NCBI GenBank assembly: GCA_019321725.1
Contig: CM033121.1
Location: 8,556,001-8,620,000, forward strand
Reading direction: 5' to 3'
DNA length: 64,000 bases
Origin: Paulownia fortunei
Taxonomy: Eukaryota > Streptophyta > Magnoliopsida > Lamiales > Paulowniaceae
Shown: positions 24,701-36,944 of the stretch, one piece after another
How the letters are laid out: each line of letters starts with the position of its first letter
Numbering within the stretch: the stretch's first letter is position 1
Program-made: the position numbers and the translations under genes
The notes under the pieces: generated by a model
What the model was told of the DNA's origin: nothing
Databases searched by the model: none
The model's input: the letters and a program-made list of their open reading frames with translations, nothing else

Positions 24701-25547
24701 TTTTTCACTTATTTCATAAACCTTCTACTAGTTTTATTGATTGGTGACTATTTAATAATATACTCATTCATCCAACATTATTTCACGAGTAGAGTTAGAG
24801 TCGAGAATGATAGTGCATATATATATATATATATATATTGTTTCTATCTTCAAATTCAAGAACTCAATTTTAAGGTTGATTTATTATTCACGCAACCTTC
24901 TTACCAAATTTAAGCCAATAGAACAAGCTTTTAATTTTACTTTTTTGTTTGAAATTCACTTTTCTAACTTATCAATGAAATGATTGTTTTCAATCAAGTT
25001 GAAAAACATACATTATTAAAATATCACGTGACGAATTTATTGGAAAAAGTACATACTATGAAGTAAATTTATCCTTGTGATCTTATTTTATCACCCATCC
25101 AAATACGTACCCCAAAAAAAGAAAAAAAAAACCTTAAATGTGTGATGCAACTTAAATTGATTGATATGAACTGAGTCCAACTAAGGTCAAACTTAGTCCA
25201 TGCGAAATATGACCCTTATATGGGGCCAATGTCAAAGTCATGTTATAACAATTAATGAGGTATTTGGGTGTGGGGTGATCTGGCCCAATAGAAATGATTG
25301 GTACTAGATGGATTGGATTGACCCAATGTCAAACCAAGGATTAACCCACAACCTATTAAGCTATTACTCTAAAAATTTCTATTATATGATCTATAACTAG
25401 TGATTATGATATATCTCATCCCCACTTATACTTAAAAACCTATTCTTGATTACATGATGGGCTTACCCGTAGCCATACTTGATTGAATCTTGCTACTCTT
25501 CATCAAGAGGACGGTGACAGACAAAAAGCACAGTATGTTTATATATA

Positions 25548-25585
<38 letters not shown>

Positions 25586-26030
25586 TGTCCATTATGATTA
25601 GGCTTTTACTCAATTTGTGTACTGTATTGATTATTTGCGAAAGTGGATTAGTTGAGGTACATACAGCCTGGTTCATAACGAATTGCATGGATTGCTTGGA
25701 AAAGTTGATTAATTAAGGCACACACACATTGGTCCGAAAACAAATCAACGTCAAATTAAAAAATAAAAAAAAATTATCCTCCCCCATGTTCAGGACACAC
25801 ATTGTGTTGTTTCTTTGATTATACAATAACAATCTATCTTAGATTCTCCTAATTATTACTAGGCCAGTAAATTCGAGGCCCAATATATTTTTGAATAACT
25901 TGTAAACCAGATGGGCTTAAAATTTGAATGACTTATAAGTCGAATGGGCATGGGCCTTGAGTCAGAAGTTTTATGAAGAGCCTCTTATAAGAAATTTTTT
26001 TTTTGCCCACTAATTTTCATGTTATGCCGC
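24701..26030. other. Intergenic DNA with (TA)n microsatellites
   Basis: TA runs lie near 24815-24838 and 25535-25584. Parts near 25200-25350 recall the tccaattatctatcaaggcc section of the gypsy LTR only loosely. No gene seen. The last eight bases, tatgccgc, are the probable left target duplication of the following hAT element. Confidence 0.45.
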
Positions 26031-26821
26031 TAAGGGTGATCATGGTGCGGTTTAACGATTTTTTTATTAATTTCAAACCGAATTGTGCTATGCGGTTTTA
26101 CTAAATATTAATTTCAGATTGCGGTTTTATTAAATAAAATCATAAGTGCGGTTTATGATGGTTGTAGGTGGTTGTACGGTTTTAAACAACAAGAATAAAT
26201 CATGTGATTGCAAAAAAAATATATATTTCAATATTTTAGAGTGATGAAGTAAATGCGAAATAAGTGAATTCAATATTAACATGTAATATCAAAATTACAT
26301 GAATTGAAAGATTATGTCTAAACAATATCAAATTAGCCAACATATTCAATAAAATCAAAACAACAACAAATTTCTGTCATTTCAAATTGATTCTCCAGTA
26401 AGTACAAATCAATGAAAAATTAAACAAGATCATAAATGGCATGTGCAACTTGCTAGCATGCCAACCTTCAAATGTCTTATCAATAATTATATTGAAGTGC
26501 ATTACTAATTTACTATACTCAATCTGCAAGAAAAATAAAAAAATTAGTGTAAGTAAAGATATAAAATGTAAATTATAAAGTATCTTATAAAGTTACAAAA
26601 CTAATAAAAATTTTCTTTCCTTCATATTAATAATCTAAGCTTGCATAAGAGCTTGATTCATCCAACTCTAGAAGATGAACAAATAATCATTACTATAAAT
26701 CAGAAATACCTAAAAGCATGATTTAAAATTAGTCAAAAGAAAATTTAAGTGTTTTACCTTTTTTTAACTCCTCAAATTGTTCAACGTCCTCTATTATTGC
26801 GCGAAGATCAATTGGAGAAGG

Positions 26822-28854
26822 TGTAACATGTAATCAATCTTAAGAGCATATGAGGGCCTCTACCATTTTCGGAGATAGAGGGCTTCTAAATGGATCAATC
26901 ATACGACTACTTGTGTTAAAAGCTGATTCTGAAGCAATAGTAGACACTGAAATAGCAAAAACATCTCTTACAACTTTGGAAAGAATATGATATTTTGGAG
27001 TGTTCGCCTTCCACCAATTTAACACATCAAAATCCTTGCTTGATTTTTCACAACCATCAGATAAGTATCTTGCTACTTTAGATTTGCTCTTAACACACTG
27101 CTCTTCTTCCAAATGCCTAGCAAATTGAGATTCTAGCAATTTACTTGGGTCATCTTCTCAATCTACATGCATATAACTATAGTCTTTCATTGCATGTTCA
27201 TCTTTACCAATTTGCTGAAAATTGGAATCTATGTAATACTTATATAACAAACTTAACAATTCTTCTATTCTGTTAGTTATTCTTTTTACAAAAGAAGCAT
27301 CACCTTCATATAATGTTGCAAAGCTAAAACTAACATACTTTAACTGTCCAAAATAATAACAACAAACAACCAGTTGATGTTATCAATATTTTCCTAATAT
27401 TTGTTGAATTTTTCTTTCATTCGAATAGCCATTGATGCCATATCACAATCTCTCTTACTGATCATAGTAGATAAACCAACATGCACAGTTGCAAGTTCAC
27501 GAAAAAAGGAATTTAAAGTAATTTATAATGAACCAGAGAATTTTAATGTCACATGATAGAAGATTTTTAAAAACTTGACAAAGTTCCTAGCAATAATCCA
27601 ATCTATGTGCATCAAAGGTCCAATTATCTTATTTCCTCACTTTTCTCTTTTTCCCTCACATTCCTCATCTTGATTCAATTTATAACAATCAAAGTAGTCT
27701 GTGTATTTTTGATTTTCATCCACCAACCTCTCAAAAGCTTTCTCAAACTTCTCGGCAGCCTCAAACATCATATAAGTTGAATTCCACCTTGTTTCCACTT
27801 CTAAATAAATAAAACTCTTAGAATTAATTTTTTATTTCTCTACATATTTCTTGAACAATTTTAGCCGACTTGGAGAAGACCTTACATACTTCACAGCATT
27901 CCTAACCCGCATTATGACCTCATTTTACTCTTATAGCCCCTATTTGACAATTAAATTAACTATACAGGTTGAATACCTTATATGCATGTAATCATTATTC
28001 AAGATAACATCTTTCCATTTGCATTTTTGTTTCAAATGATTAATTGCTTTATCATTAGAGCTAGCGTTATCCACCGTAATTATGAGAACTTTATCAATAC
28101 CCCAATAAATCAAGCACTCTTCTATTTTTTTCCTATTGTTTTCCCTTTATGGTTCTCAATAATGCAAAAGTTTATAATTCTTTTGTGCAATTTCCAATCA
28201 CTGTCTATCCAATGTGCAGTAAGACACATATAATTTAAGTTTTGCAATGAAGTCCAAGTATCGGTGGTCAAGCATACTCTTTGATTTTTCAAAACCCTTT
28301 TCAATTTCTTTTTCTCTTCAAGAAAATTTTTCATGCAATCCCTAACAACAGTATGCCTAGATAGTACTTCAAACCTTGGCTCTAAAGCTTTGACAATTAG
28401 TTTTAAACCCTTTCCCCTCCACAATCTTAAAAGTTAACCCATCAATAATTACCATTTTAGCAAGAATTTTCCTTACTTCTTCAAGATTTAAAGCATTTTC
28501 TTTAATTGTAGAATTATCATTTTGGTTGCCACACACACTTTTATAATCATGCGTAGTCTTTTGTGACTTATCCAATTTAAATGGATACTTCTTGCACGAA
28601 AACTCCAAATGTGTCCACATACTAGTAGTTCTATTAAGTTTTGGATGAGCAGCATAGCTCGTGCCACAATAAATGCATGCAGATTTAGGTGGGTTACTAC
28701 CTTCTAATCTAGTAAAGTGGCCCCATATTTCAGAGGTAATATTTGAATCATTTCTCTTAACTAATTCAACGACTTTAGTTCTTTGCTTTTTCTTGGGCGA
28801 TAGCTTGGATGATTTATTAACTTTTGAACATGATTCTTGTATGACATTTTTTCA
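26822..28854 (-). pseudogene. hAT transposase (RICESLEEPER-type, BED zinc finger), broken
   Basis: The minus strand shows the three hallmarks of plant hAT transposases in order. A BED zinc finger at ~28735-28590 reads SEIWGHFTR, then ACIYCGTSYAAHPKLN and MWTHLEFSCKKYP, with its Cys-x2-Cys and His/Cys ligands present. The catalytic core, after a frameshift near 28400-28424, has RVCLTTDTWTSLQNLNYMC and, in another frame, DKVLIITVDNASSNDKAI, then EVETRWNSTYMMFEAAEKF near 27760. The C-terminal dimerisation block at 27139-26840 has LNWWKANTPKYHILSKVVRD and STIASESAFNTSSRMIDP. An in-frame stop at ~28855 precedes the BED part. Stops and frameshifts make it inactive. The intact enzyme would excise and reinsert the element. 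Confidence 0.85.
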
Positions 28855-29001
28855 TTTAGATTGTTCTTTTGAGAGAGAACCTTGTTATCACCTGATTCAA
28901 CACTTTGAGTTTGTTCTTGTTCCTTGATCTCTCCAATTGATCAAACAAATCATCTATTCTTAGAAGTGGATACTTATTCTTGACTGTTACTTTATTTTAA
29001 A

Positions 29002-29242
29002 AGCAAGACGTGTAGGTGGATCGACTCATCAAGTTTCCATTGAAATAGGATCCACACAAGAAAAAACACTTGTCATTCGTTGGTTATTAGCGGCATCCCG
29101 AAAACATTCGAGTCGAAATATGGCTTTCAAAATAAGTTCCGAATTAAAGGATGCTGTCAAAGGGAGTGGCGACGCTATACGCAAAAAGGAAGAGACTGAT
29201 AAAATGGCAGAGGCAAATAGAGCTTTTGCACATTTTTGTTAA
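29002..29242 (+). pseudogene. rps7: Plastid rps7 C-terminal half, nuclear copy
   Basis: Plastid ribosomal protein S7 is a 30S head protein, normally ~155 residues. Only the last ~80 residues are present here, reading [18 protein letters not shown], then [33 protein letters not shown] and RAFAHFC before a TAA at 29240-29242. Replacements such as Glu and Ser for conserved Gly, and Cys for the terminal Arg, fit transition decay. There is no start codon and no promoter, and the copy sits inside a hAT element, so it is not functional. Confidence 0.85.
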
Positions 29243-29690
29243 TCCATGAACATGATCTATACATCTCGATCAGAAAAGAATCAAGAGAAAAATGAAGAAT
29301 CAGAATTGATCGATAGATTTCTCGAAATAAACGAAAAGGAAACGAAAGATGAAACATAAATCCTGGATCAACTAAGCCCTCTCGAGGACTTTCTTCCAAT
29401 CCGCCAGAATAACTCAAAAGATAAAGAAGTCTCGTTAATTTCTTTATGCTCGTTCCAAGTTTGAAGTACTATTTGTACAAATAAGAAAGTACATTTTGTG
29501 TTACAGCCCTTCCTATCTGATAGAAAAGGTAGGTTATAAACCTGAACCGATCTTACCTGGGTCGAAAATATTAAGTACTAAGATTTATTAGAGAGGTAGC
29601 GGGCTAGCTGTACAAGCAATTCGACCTTAACAAGGGGGATGGGGTTTCTATTTGAAGTTATCATTTCCATAGAATTTCCACGTACGTTAG
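29002..29690 (+). other. Nuclear plastid DNA insertion (rps7 3' part and rps7-ndhB spacer)
   Basis: It begins aagcaagacgtgtaggtgg, inside plastid rps7, runs through the rps7 stop, and continues into sequence resembling the plastid rps7-ndhB intergenic region (tggatcaactaagccctctc, caagtttgaagtac). Bases are noticeably less AT-rich than the surroundings. Differences from the expected plastid sequence in the rps7 part are largely C-to-T and G-to-A, as usual for methylated nuclear plastid DNA. The right border is approximate. Confidence 0.75.
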
Positions 29691-29989
29691 AAACTTCTTC
29701 AGAAACTACAATCTTCTTCTATTTAACATAAACAAAAAAATAGAAAAAAATTGATATAAATTAATATCAAATCCAAATACATGAAAATATTATCAAATCT
29801 AAAAAAGTAAATATATTTTAAACAAATAATGAGACTTACTGTTGCATTAGTGGTATTCTCCATGGGATGGACTCACTAACAAATCAATTTAATACCTGCA
29901 TTGAATTAAACCTACTAAAACATTATTACAAAAAACCCCAAATATACAAAATTAAATCAAAAATTCTACAAAATACTATAAAAAGAATG

Positions 29990-30210
29990 CCATTTGCATT
30001 CAGTTTTGATTCAAAATAGAATGCAAAACATATTGTGTTTTGACTTAAAACATAATGCAAAATGCATTCTTTTTTTAATGCAAAGTGCATTCTGTTTATT
30101 CAAAATAGAATGCAAAAATGCTTTTGCATATGTTTTTATTGAAAACAAAATGTGCAAAACATAATGCAATGTTGCATCTATTTTTATTAAATGCAAAACA
30201 TAACTTATTG
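29990..30210. repeat. Short-motif repeat cluster (atgcaaaa / ttttgcat)
   Basis: Variants of aatgcaaaacat and its complement, such as aatgcattct, recur about every 15-30 bases in both orientations. They might be transposase binding sites in the hAT 5' region or simple low-complexity DNA. No coding pattern. Confidence 0.4.
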
Positions 30211-30944
30211 CAATTGATTAAATTAATCTGAAGTAACTACCCCTCTGCATGAATAGATAGTGAAGACTAAGAGTGTGGATGAATAATTTTCAAGTAAATC
30301 TTTATTGATTGTTTTGAAGGTAAATGTTTCATTAATGGCCACAGAGGATGTGTCTCACCTATAGACCAAAGGATTTTAGCTCTTTTTATATGTGTTTATT
30401 ATAAAATGGGTAAAACAAACACGATTATTAAGAACATAGTATAAAAAAATTGAGTAACAAAACTCTCTTCTTCAAAATTAATATTGATTTTTGCTGTCCA
30501 ATCATTCATCTCCCCCCGTAATACAAATGAGATAAAAAGAAAATTATGGAGAACATCTATAAATATCCATAACATGACTGACATAACTTTTAAGAAATAT
30601 AAGTAGAATATGCAATAGGCATAATAATATCAAACAATTACAAATGCAAATATATATATATATATATATGAAAAATCAGACATGGATTTAATTTTTCTAA
30701 TCATCTTTAGAAAAATGGAAGAAAATGTAACTCACTTGATTTGAATAACTTGCTAGTCTTGGGCCCTGGTTGTCTACCTCAAGAAGTGGCAAGGTAAATT
30801 GAGGAAAATGGAAGAAAATAATTCTAAACAAGCCTATGGTTGTGGCAACGAAGTCAACAGTTTGATATCGAATTTATCTGCGAGTGAAGATGAGGACAAT
30901 ATGGAAGTTCTTGAAATTGGAATTTTTAGGCCATAAAAGGAGAG

Positions 30945-31200
30945 GTGAATAGCGACATTTCTGGTGAGAAGCTAGATATGGGCAGAATGTTAGGCATTTT
31001 GGATGTGAATTTTATTCTTGAGAATGCGAATTTTGCCAAGGTACTGGGGGAAAATGCTGAATACCAAGGTGTTGGCTTGTGGATTTTGGCTTCTTTTATT
31101 AACCATTCTTGTGATCCTAATGTGAGGCGTTTGCACATTGGTGATTATGTCGTGGTTCACGCTGCTAGAGCCTAGAGATGTGAAGGCAGGGGAAGGTAGG
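30945..31200 (+). pseudogene. SET-domain methyltransferase gene fragment (SDG35/ATXR1-like) captured in hAT
   Basis: SET-domain proteins transfer methyl groups from S-adenosylmethionine to lysine. The open segment reads ENANFAKVLGENAEYQGVGL, then WILASFINHSCDPNVRRLHI, then GDYVVVHAARA. NHSCDPN is the NHSCxPN cofactor-binding signature of SET domains. The context (ASFINHSC..PN.RRLH.GDYV) fits the plant TPR-plus-SET group of which Arabidopsis SDG35 is a member. One base further, in another frame, RDVKAGEG continues the expected motif, so a frameshift ends homology at ~31200. The N-terminal TPR part and the rest of the SET domain are missing. It lies on the strand opposite to the hAT transposase, inside the element, and is not expected to give a protein. 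Confidence 0.75.
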
Positions 31201-31659
31201 GTGACTTGGGAGAAAGACAAATGGGAAGATAGAGTGATAGACGGTTGCTGCCTGCTGCTAGATTGAAAGATGAGAGTTGGGAGAAAGAATAATTCGCTTA
31301 ATTACTAGAGTTTGCTATGATAGACTAATTACAGAATTACCCTTTTAAATTATAAATAAGCGGTTTGGTTTCTGGCGATTTTTTTAGCTCTTAAACCGCC
31401 ACCGCACCCGCCCTACCGGTGCGATTTTTGTTTAGTTTTTTAAATTATAATTTTTGTAATAAATTAATATTAATGGTGCGGTACGGGACGGTTCGATTAG
31501 TTCGGATAATTTTTTTAAAATCATGATCACCCCATATATATCGCATACAAATTGCCCTAATTTATAACTTTTGTATAGATGTTTAATAATAGCAAAAGTA
31601 ACAACAAATTGCATTCAAATTCAATTTTATCACTTAGATAAGATGTTGTAATTTAGAGG

Positions 31660-31878
31660 GGCATTTGATTAAACTTATTTTTAAATTTTTTATAAGATCA
31701 TGTATATTATAAGATGTCAGATGATATTTTAAATACAAATTTTTAAAGTGTTTGAATAAAATAAGATCATGTAACTTATAAAATGTTAATCGTGATAAAA
31801 AATTTACCAACACTTTAGGATATTTTATGCGCTTCCCAACATCTTATAAGAAATAAGCTTATAAAAACACCTAAGTAC
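31660..31878. mobile_element. Possible hAT-like MITE between the hAT element and RPS27
   Basis: The left end gaggggcatttgattaaacttattt and the right end, reversed, ttaggtgtttttataagctta look like imperfect inverted termini of the common plant MITE with GGGGTGTTTG ends and internal cttataag motifs. No clear target duplication was found, so borders are approximate. Confidence 0.4.
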
Positions 31879-32099
31879 CATCTTCATTAGATCTAAAATA
31901 GAGTTTTGTAGTGCATGTGGAAGCAAGAATGAAACAATTGTGGTGAATAAATGAAAAAGCAAATGTTGGAGGTCAAAAGTGAAATAACAATATATAAGTT
32001 GGTTAATGGACAAACATACCCCGGTGTCCTTAGACACCTCAACAGAAGGTCTAGATTAAAGCCCCTCTTAAAATCCAACGGTGCACGCCTATCAACTGC

Positions 32100-32223
32100 T
32101 TCTCTATAAGGCATCGCAAAAACCCTAGGTTTCGCTCTCCTGCATTCGCCGTCTCAGCTGTGCGTAGCTCTTTCTCCTCTTTTCTAGAGATTTCACACTG
32201 CGCCATCAGTTTCCGAATCAAAG
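32100..32223 (+). promoter_or_regulatory. RPS27 core promoter and 5' UTR
   Basis: A TATA-like tctataagg lies at 32103-32110 and a telo-box-type AAACCCTAG at 32120-32128, an element frequent in plant ribosomal protein gene promoters. A pyrimidine-rich ttcgctctcctgc follows and may be the transcript start. The start site itself is inferred. Confidence 0.6.
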
Positions 32224-32797
<574 letters not shown>

Positions 32798-33754
32798 TGC
32801 TCTTGATGATATATACTCCGTTTTCATTCTTGAGATAGTGAAAATGATAGTCAGGTTGATTTCCTGAGTGAGAATGTGAGGCAGGGTTTTTGGTTGAATA
32901 TTATCTGTTTTGATTTCTAATCCCTCTTTAAGATTTATTGGACTTGTGGAAAAGTAACTGTTATATTATGCTATCTAGATTTTATTTTTGGGATGAGAAT
33001 GGATCTTCTTTAAAATTTTGGTTGGTTTCGTATTCAATGTTAACTTGAAGCATTGTTAGTTATGGTTATGATTTATTTTGAAATTGATTTTGGGTCAGGT
33101 GGTTGAAATTTGTTTAGAATTGCTTTGCTGTTGCATTTCTCTTTCCATTATGTATTGACACTATCCTGATATAAACCTTGGTTGCCAATGTGGTATTCTG
33201 AAATTTGAAATACATTTTAGATGCCTTGTAGTTTGAGTTATGAATTAAGCCAACCGAGTGATATAGGATTAACTATATCATGATAAGATTGGCTCCAGAG
33301 TTCTCCTTATTGTGCAATGCTGTGTATGGTGTTTCAAATTGCGATTATTACACACAAAAACAGGTGTTGTTGTTTTGAAGATATAGCCAGTCATCACTGT
33401 CTACTGTTGCGTGATAAGTGATGATTAACTTATAAGTTGGATGCTGATATTTCACTGAACTATAAGTTCTTAGGTTGTTTAATTGAAATCATTTAGTGGA
33501 TGATGTTGCAACTGCATGATTATGAATCATTATTGTTTTGGAGGTTTTTTCCCCTCGCATTCACTGCCAAATATTACTGCTTGTGGTGTTTCATAGGCTC
33601 TTCATATAATCCAAGTTCATGGTGAAAACTTATTCCTGTTTAAATGGATGGTTTGTTGCAAGAGTCCAGTATCCCCTCTGTCTTTGCTTTTGGGTGATAA
33701 CATGTGTTTCCACTTCTAAGGATGTGGACAAGTGTTCTTGTGGTATGCACTAAG
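32798..33754. other. RPS27 3' UTR and downstream flank
   Basis: No further gene is seen. The part from about 33615 has the diverged copy at 21980-22140. The exact polyadenylation site cannot be fixed from sequence. Confidence 0.45.
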
Positions 33755-33907
33755 TTTTTGCTTAATGGTTTTAAATTAGTATGGGTGAATTGTGGAGCGA
33801 TTAGTGCAGAGGATCTAGGGTTTGAGTCTTAAGTACTGAGGGAGCTTTGTTGCTCTTAAGAGGAATTTGTGCTCACATTGTCAAAAAAAGAAAAAAGGAA
33901 AAAAACA
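33755..33907 (+). mobile_element. SINE-like element with poly-A tail
   Basis: A tRNA-type box A-like tgggtgaattgtgg (33782-33795) and box B-like gggtttgagtctt (33819-33831) are ~25 bases apart, followed by ~50 bases and an A-rich tail (caaaaaaagaaaaaagg, ~33882-33898). It sits in the ~1.35 kb that the diverged copy near 22.1 kb lacks. No target duplication was identified. Confidence 0.5.
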
Positions 33908-34639
33908 AGGAAATATAGTGCACCTTTTTGGGTTGTTAGTGTTTGTATTTGTCCAAGTGTTTTGAAAGAAAATTGTTGTCCTACATTAGGAATTTTGTTC
34001 GTTTGAGATGGATTTTTTTTGTTTTTTACTATTTAAAATTCTAGAAATTTATATTTTTCACTCATTTGCATTTGAAATACAATTTATTTTTCATTTTTAA
34101 GCTTACTATCATATAACAATTTTTTATTTAACTACCAAATTTGTTTTCATATGTACTCTTATGTTATGTATTTTACATATAGAAAATATTATTAAATAAT
34201 TATATTTTTATTTTTATATAGTCCAAGTAGAAATATAACTTTTTAAAACTTATATTTTTATATGAAAGTTTAGGGAAATTACTTTAAATGTTGAAAATAT
34301 GAAAGCGAGTTTGAAAAATGAACCCAAACTAAATTGGCTCTATAATCTTGATGAGAAAACTTGAGGGGAACATGGCCATTTGGCTGGAGTTGTGGGTTTG
34401 TGAAGGTTTAGTTGGAGGTAAAATGGAAATCTAGTGTATGAAAATGAAAATAGAAAAAGAATAAGAAAATGTAGCTTGGCTGTCTCTTTGGCTCTCGTGT
34501 TAGCTGGCTGTTGTTTAGGAGGAGGATCATATGCTACTTTCTTATTTTGTGGAATTAGATGAATAGATTGGTTTGATTCATTTTTCCAGTAATTAATTTG
34601 TTGCTGTGAAACATGGTGTAAATCATTCGAGGATTCTGG

Positions 34640-34760
34640 AGCGGTAATGGGCAGTTGGTAGAGTGTTTGATTGAGGGAGTAAGAGCAAGAAATGAGAAGA
34701 GTGTTTGATTGATCGAGGGAGTAAGAGCAAGAAATAAGGTCTCGAAACGAGTAGTAAAAT
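34640..34760 (+). repeat. tRNA-like fragment with short tandem duplication
   Basis: gcagttggtagagtg (34651-34665) resembles a tRNA box A and ggtctcgaaacgag a degenerate box B. Between them, gtgtttgattgagggagtaa with gagcaagaaat occurs twice in tandem. It may be a rearranged SINE. It is too decayed to be a working tRNA gene. Confidence 0.3.
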
Positions 34761-36093
34761 CAATATAGTCTGTATAATTATTTTTAGGCTTTATTTGGAA
34801 TTGACTGAAGTTGAGGATTTCAAATTATGATAATAAATTTATTGAATTTGTTTGGATAATGTTATGAGATAATGAATTTTAAATCTTTAATTTTTATTTT
34901 AAGTTATTTTTAAGTTATCATGGTAAAATTTAATTTTATATGGAGATTTGAATTTTTTTGTTTCACAATCTCCCTTTTGAGTATAAATTCTCTCATTTAA
35001 AAGCAGCCTTATGGTTTTGTGTAGTTGGATTCAAACATCTAATGGAACAATCGGAACAAGTTAGCAAAAGTGTGTAGAAGGTTAAGAAAAAGAAAATTTT
35101 ACCTTACGCAGCATTAAGGTGCTGATCTTGTTGCAATAGCGGTCTTTGAGATGCTTAAGTAGCCACAGACCAACTGGATTTTGTGACGTTTATTTTAGCT
35201 CTCTCAAAGTGGTTTATTAATGGTTGATATTAAGCTCAAATAAAAAAGCATAAGATTTGGTCATTGTTTCGACTGTCTATTTCCCTTTATCATGTTTCTT
35301 TTTCTTGTTTTTTTTAACAAATAAAATAAATCAGTTATATATGCTTCATTAAATTGAAGATTGATATTTTCAATAACTATTCATTATTACAATAAGAATA
35401 TCAATCAAGAAATAATAAGCATTCAACAATTGACATTTTATAGTACTAACAATCTAGTAATTAATTATGACTACTAAAGTAGATAGGTTTGAAATGAACA
35501 ATTTGAATAAATTTTTTATTAGGCTTGCCATATCAAACAAGACTTGGTGCGTAATTCATGGTTTGCAATGTTGTCTTTTCCACACATGGATAACCGACCA
35601 GGCTATAATAGTACGAGATTAACAGGAGAAATGCGACAGAAAGAAATCCAGTGATACTATCATATTTATTTACATGAGCAAGTAGAACTTGGGAAAGTAG
35701 CATTTTCTTTCTTGGCAAAATTTAAATGGTGGGATCGAAGTGTCGGTTTCTGCCTGTTGAACGCTAGAAATGGGCGAAAACTGTCGACCCATTTGACTTT
35801 CACTCAATTGAAAACATGGGCTAAGGATGTGCTGAAAAGAGAGATTTCTCTCTCTTAACCAATAATTTCTAGTTTCCATGGTAGTCGAATTTACTGGTTT
35901 TATAGCGACAGCTACTCTCTTGCGCTTGCTTTTTCGAGCTTTCCTCGTTCTCTCGCTGTTTATGTTAAAAAATAATACTACTTATCCTCTTCTTACCACA
36001 CTAATTACTTGACCTAATAATACACATTACCAGCACATCCATAAACAATCACAATTCCCTTATGAAAACTTGCTTCCACTACAGCTTCGGTCC
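34761..36093. other. Intergenic DNA, partly duplicated from the RPS27 flank
   Basis: From ~35095 to 35440 it matches 22140-22440. Minus-strand open frames around 35.5-35.96 kb have a basic stretch and no recognisable family, so no gene is claimed. Confidence 0.4.
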
Positions 36094-36345
36094 GTTCCTT
36101 TAATCAAGTCATTGTCTATGAGTCCTCCGTTCATTCTTTAATAGATTTATATTTTTTGTTTGGCACTGGTTGTAGATGATGAGGGATTAGAAGACGGAGG
36201 AGAGAGTAGAATACCCTACACCCATTCCTTTAATCAAGTCATTATCTATGAGCCGCTGAATTCATATTTTCCATTTGGCACCAATTATGGACGATGAGGT
36301 ATCGGAACACAGGAGAAGGGATTAGAACACTCTTGACACTCCTCC
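36094..36345. repeat. ~130-bp imperfect tandem duplication
   Basis: ttcctttaatcaagtcatt followed by tctatgag occurs at 36094 and again at 36224. Both copies continue with ttcat..tttggcac and a gatgagg..ttagaa/tcggaa section. They are noticeably diverged. Function unknown. Confidence 0.75.
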
Positions 36346-36577
36346 ATTAGTGGAGGGACTTATCCACTAGACATTTGCAAAGTCTAACTAACATAAAGCT
36401 CTATTATGGGCTTCTCCTCACGTGCACCCATTTACTTGAGAATTGCCTTTTAGTTTTAGTTTTAGTATTTTTCTAGTCTAAAGAGTCTTTTTGGGAGGAG
36501 GGAAAAAAATACCATAGTCAAATGTGCCATTTCATAGCCGCAAAACACTTTTGATCTAGGCATCGAAAGAGAAAGGA

Positions 36578-36611
<34 letters not shown>

Positions 36612-36742
36612 CCACGTTTTTAGTAGGACTATCACGCCTTTTAACACTATCTTTTCCCTAATTTCTTTGGCCCACTTTCAAAATTCTTACTTTTGTTTTT
36701 TTGTTCCACCGGTCAAATACTATTATCTTTGAATTTCTTTTA

Positions 36743-36944
36743 TGCTATGTTTGGATACGTTTTTTTTTTTTTTGAAATTATTGTAAAATTGAAAATATAT
36801 TTGGATGAATGAGTTATAAAATTTGACGCCAATCGAATATATTCCTAAAACAATGTCATAAAATGAGAAAAAAACAAGTATATTCTGATTTGTTTAGAGA
36901 TAGAAAACAAAGAATATATTTTACAAATTAAACCAAACATAGCC
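36743..36944. mobile_element. 202-bp Tourist-like MITE with TTA target duplication
   Basis: The ends are tgctatgtttgg (left) and, reversed, ggctatgtttgg (right), inverted with one mismatch. TTA lies directly outside both ends (36740-36742 and 36945-36947). The interior is AT-rich and non-coding. Confidence 0.75.

Larger units (their letters stand above)
26031..31536 (-). mobile_element. 5.5-kb hAT transposon carrying plastid DNA and a host gene fragment
   Basis: The left terminus is taagggtgatcatgg; the right terminus, reversed, is tatggggtgatcatga. They share gggtgatcatg as inverted repeats. Flanking 8-mers tatgccgc (26023-26030) and tatatcgc (31537-31544) agree at six of eight bases, as expected for an aged 8-bp target duplication. 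Subterminal tgcggtt/aaccgc blocks occur at both ends. Inside, on the minus strand, lie a broken BED-type transposase (28854-26822) and a 2.7-kb 5' region that holds plastid-derived DNA (29002-29690) and a SET-domain fragment (30945-31200). The right end lies ~690 bp upstream of the RPS27 start codon. Confidence 0.8.

Noticed and set aside
25483..25716. Open frame with an IYIYIY run
   Set aside because: It is the translation of a (TA)n microsatellite, with no conserved flanks.
29175..29417. Minus-strand open frame in the plastid-derived segment
   Set aside because: The real content here is the sense-strand rps7 end and its spacer; the antisense frame is a by-product.
34640..34760. Functional tRNA gene
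   Set aside because: Box A-like and box B-like motifs occur, but an internal duplication and lack of a cloverleaf rule out a working tRNA. It is listed only as a SINE-like fragment.
35533..35962. Minus-strand open frames, one preceded by a basic stretch (KARKSKRKRVAV)
   Set aside because: No recognisable domain, competing frames and no convincing splice or start evidence. Expression data would be needed to accept it.
36462..36647. Open frame with a CVCVCVCVC run
   Set aside because: The run is the translation of an (AC)n microsatellite at about 36579-36608.
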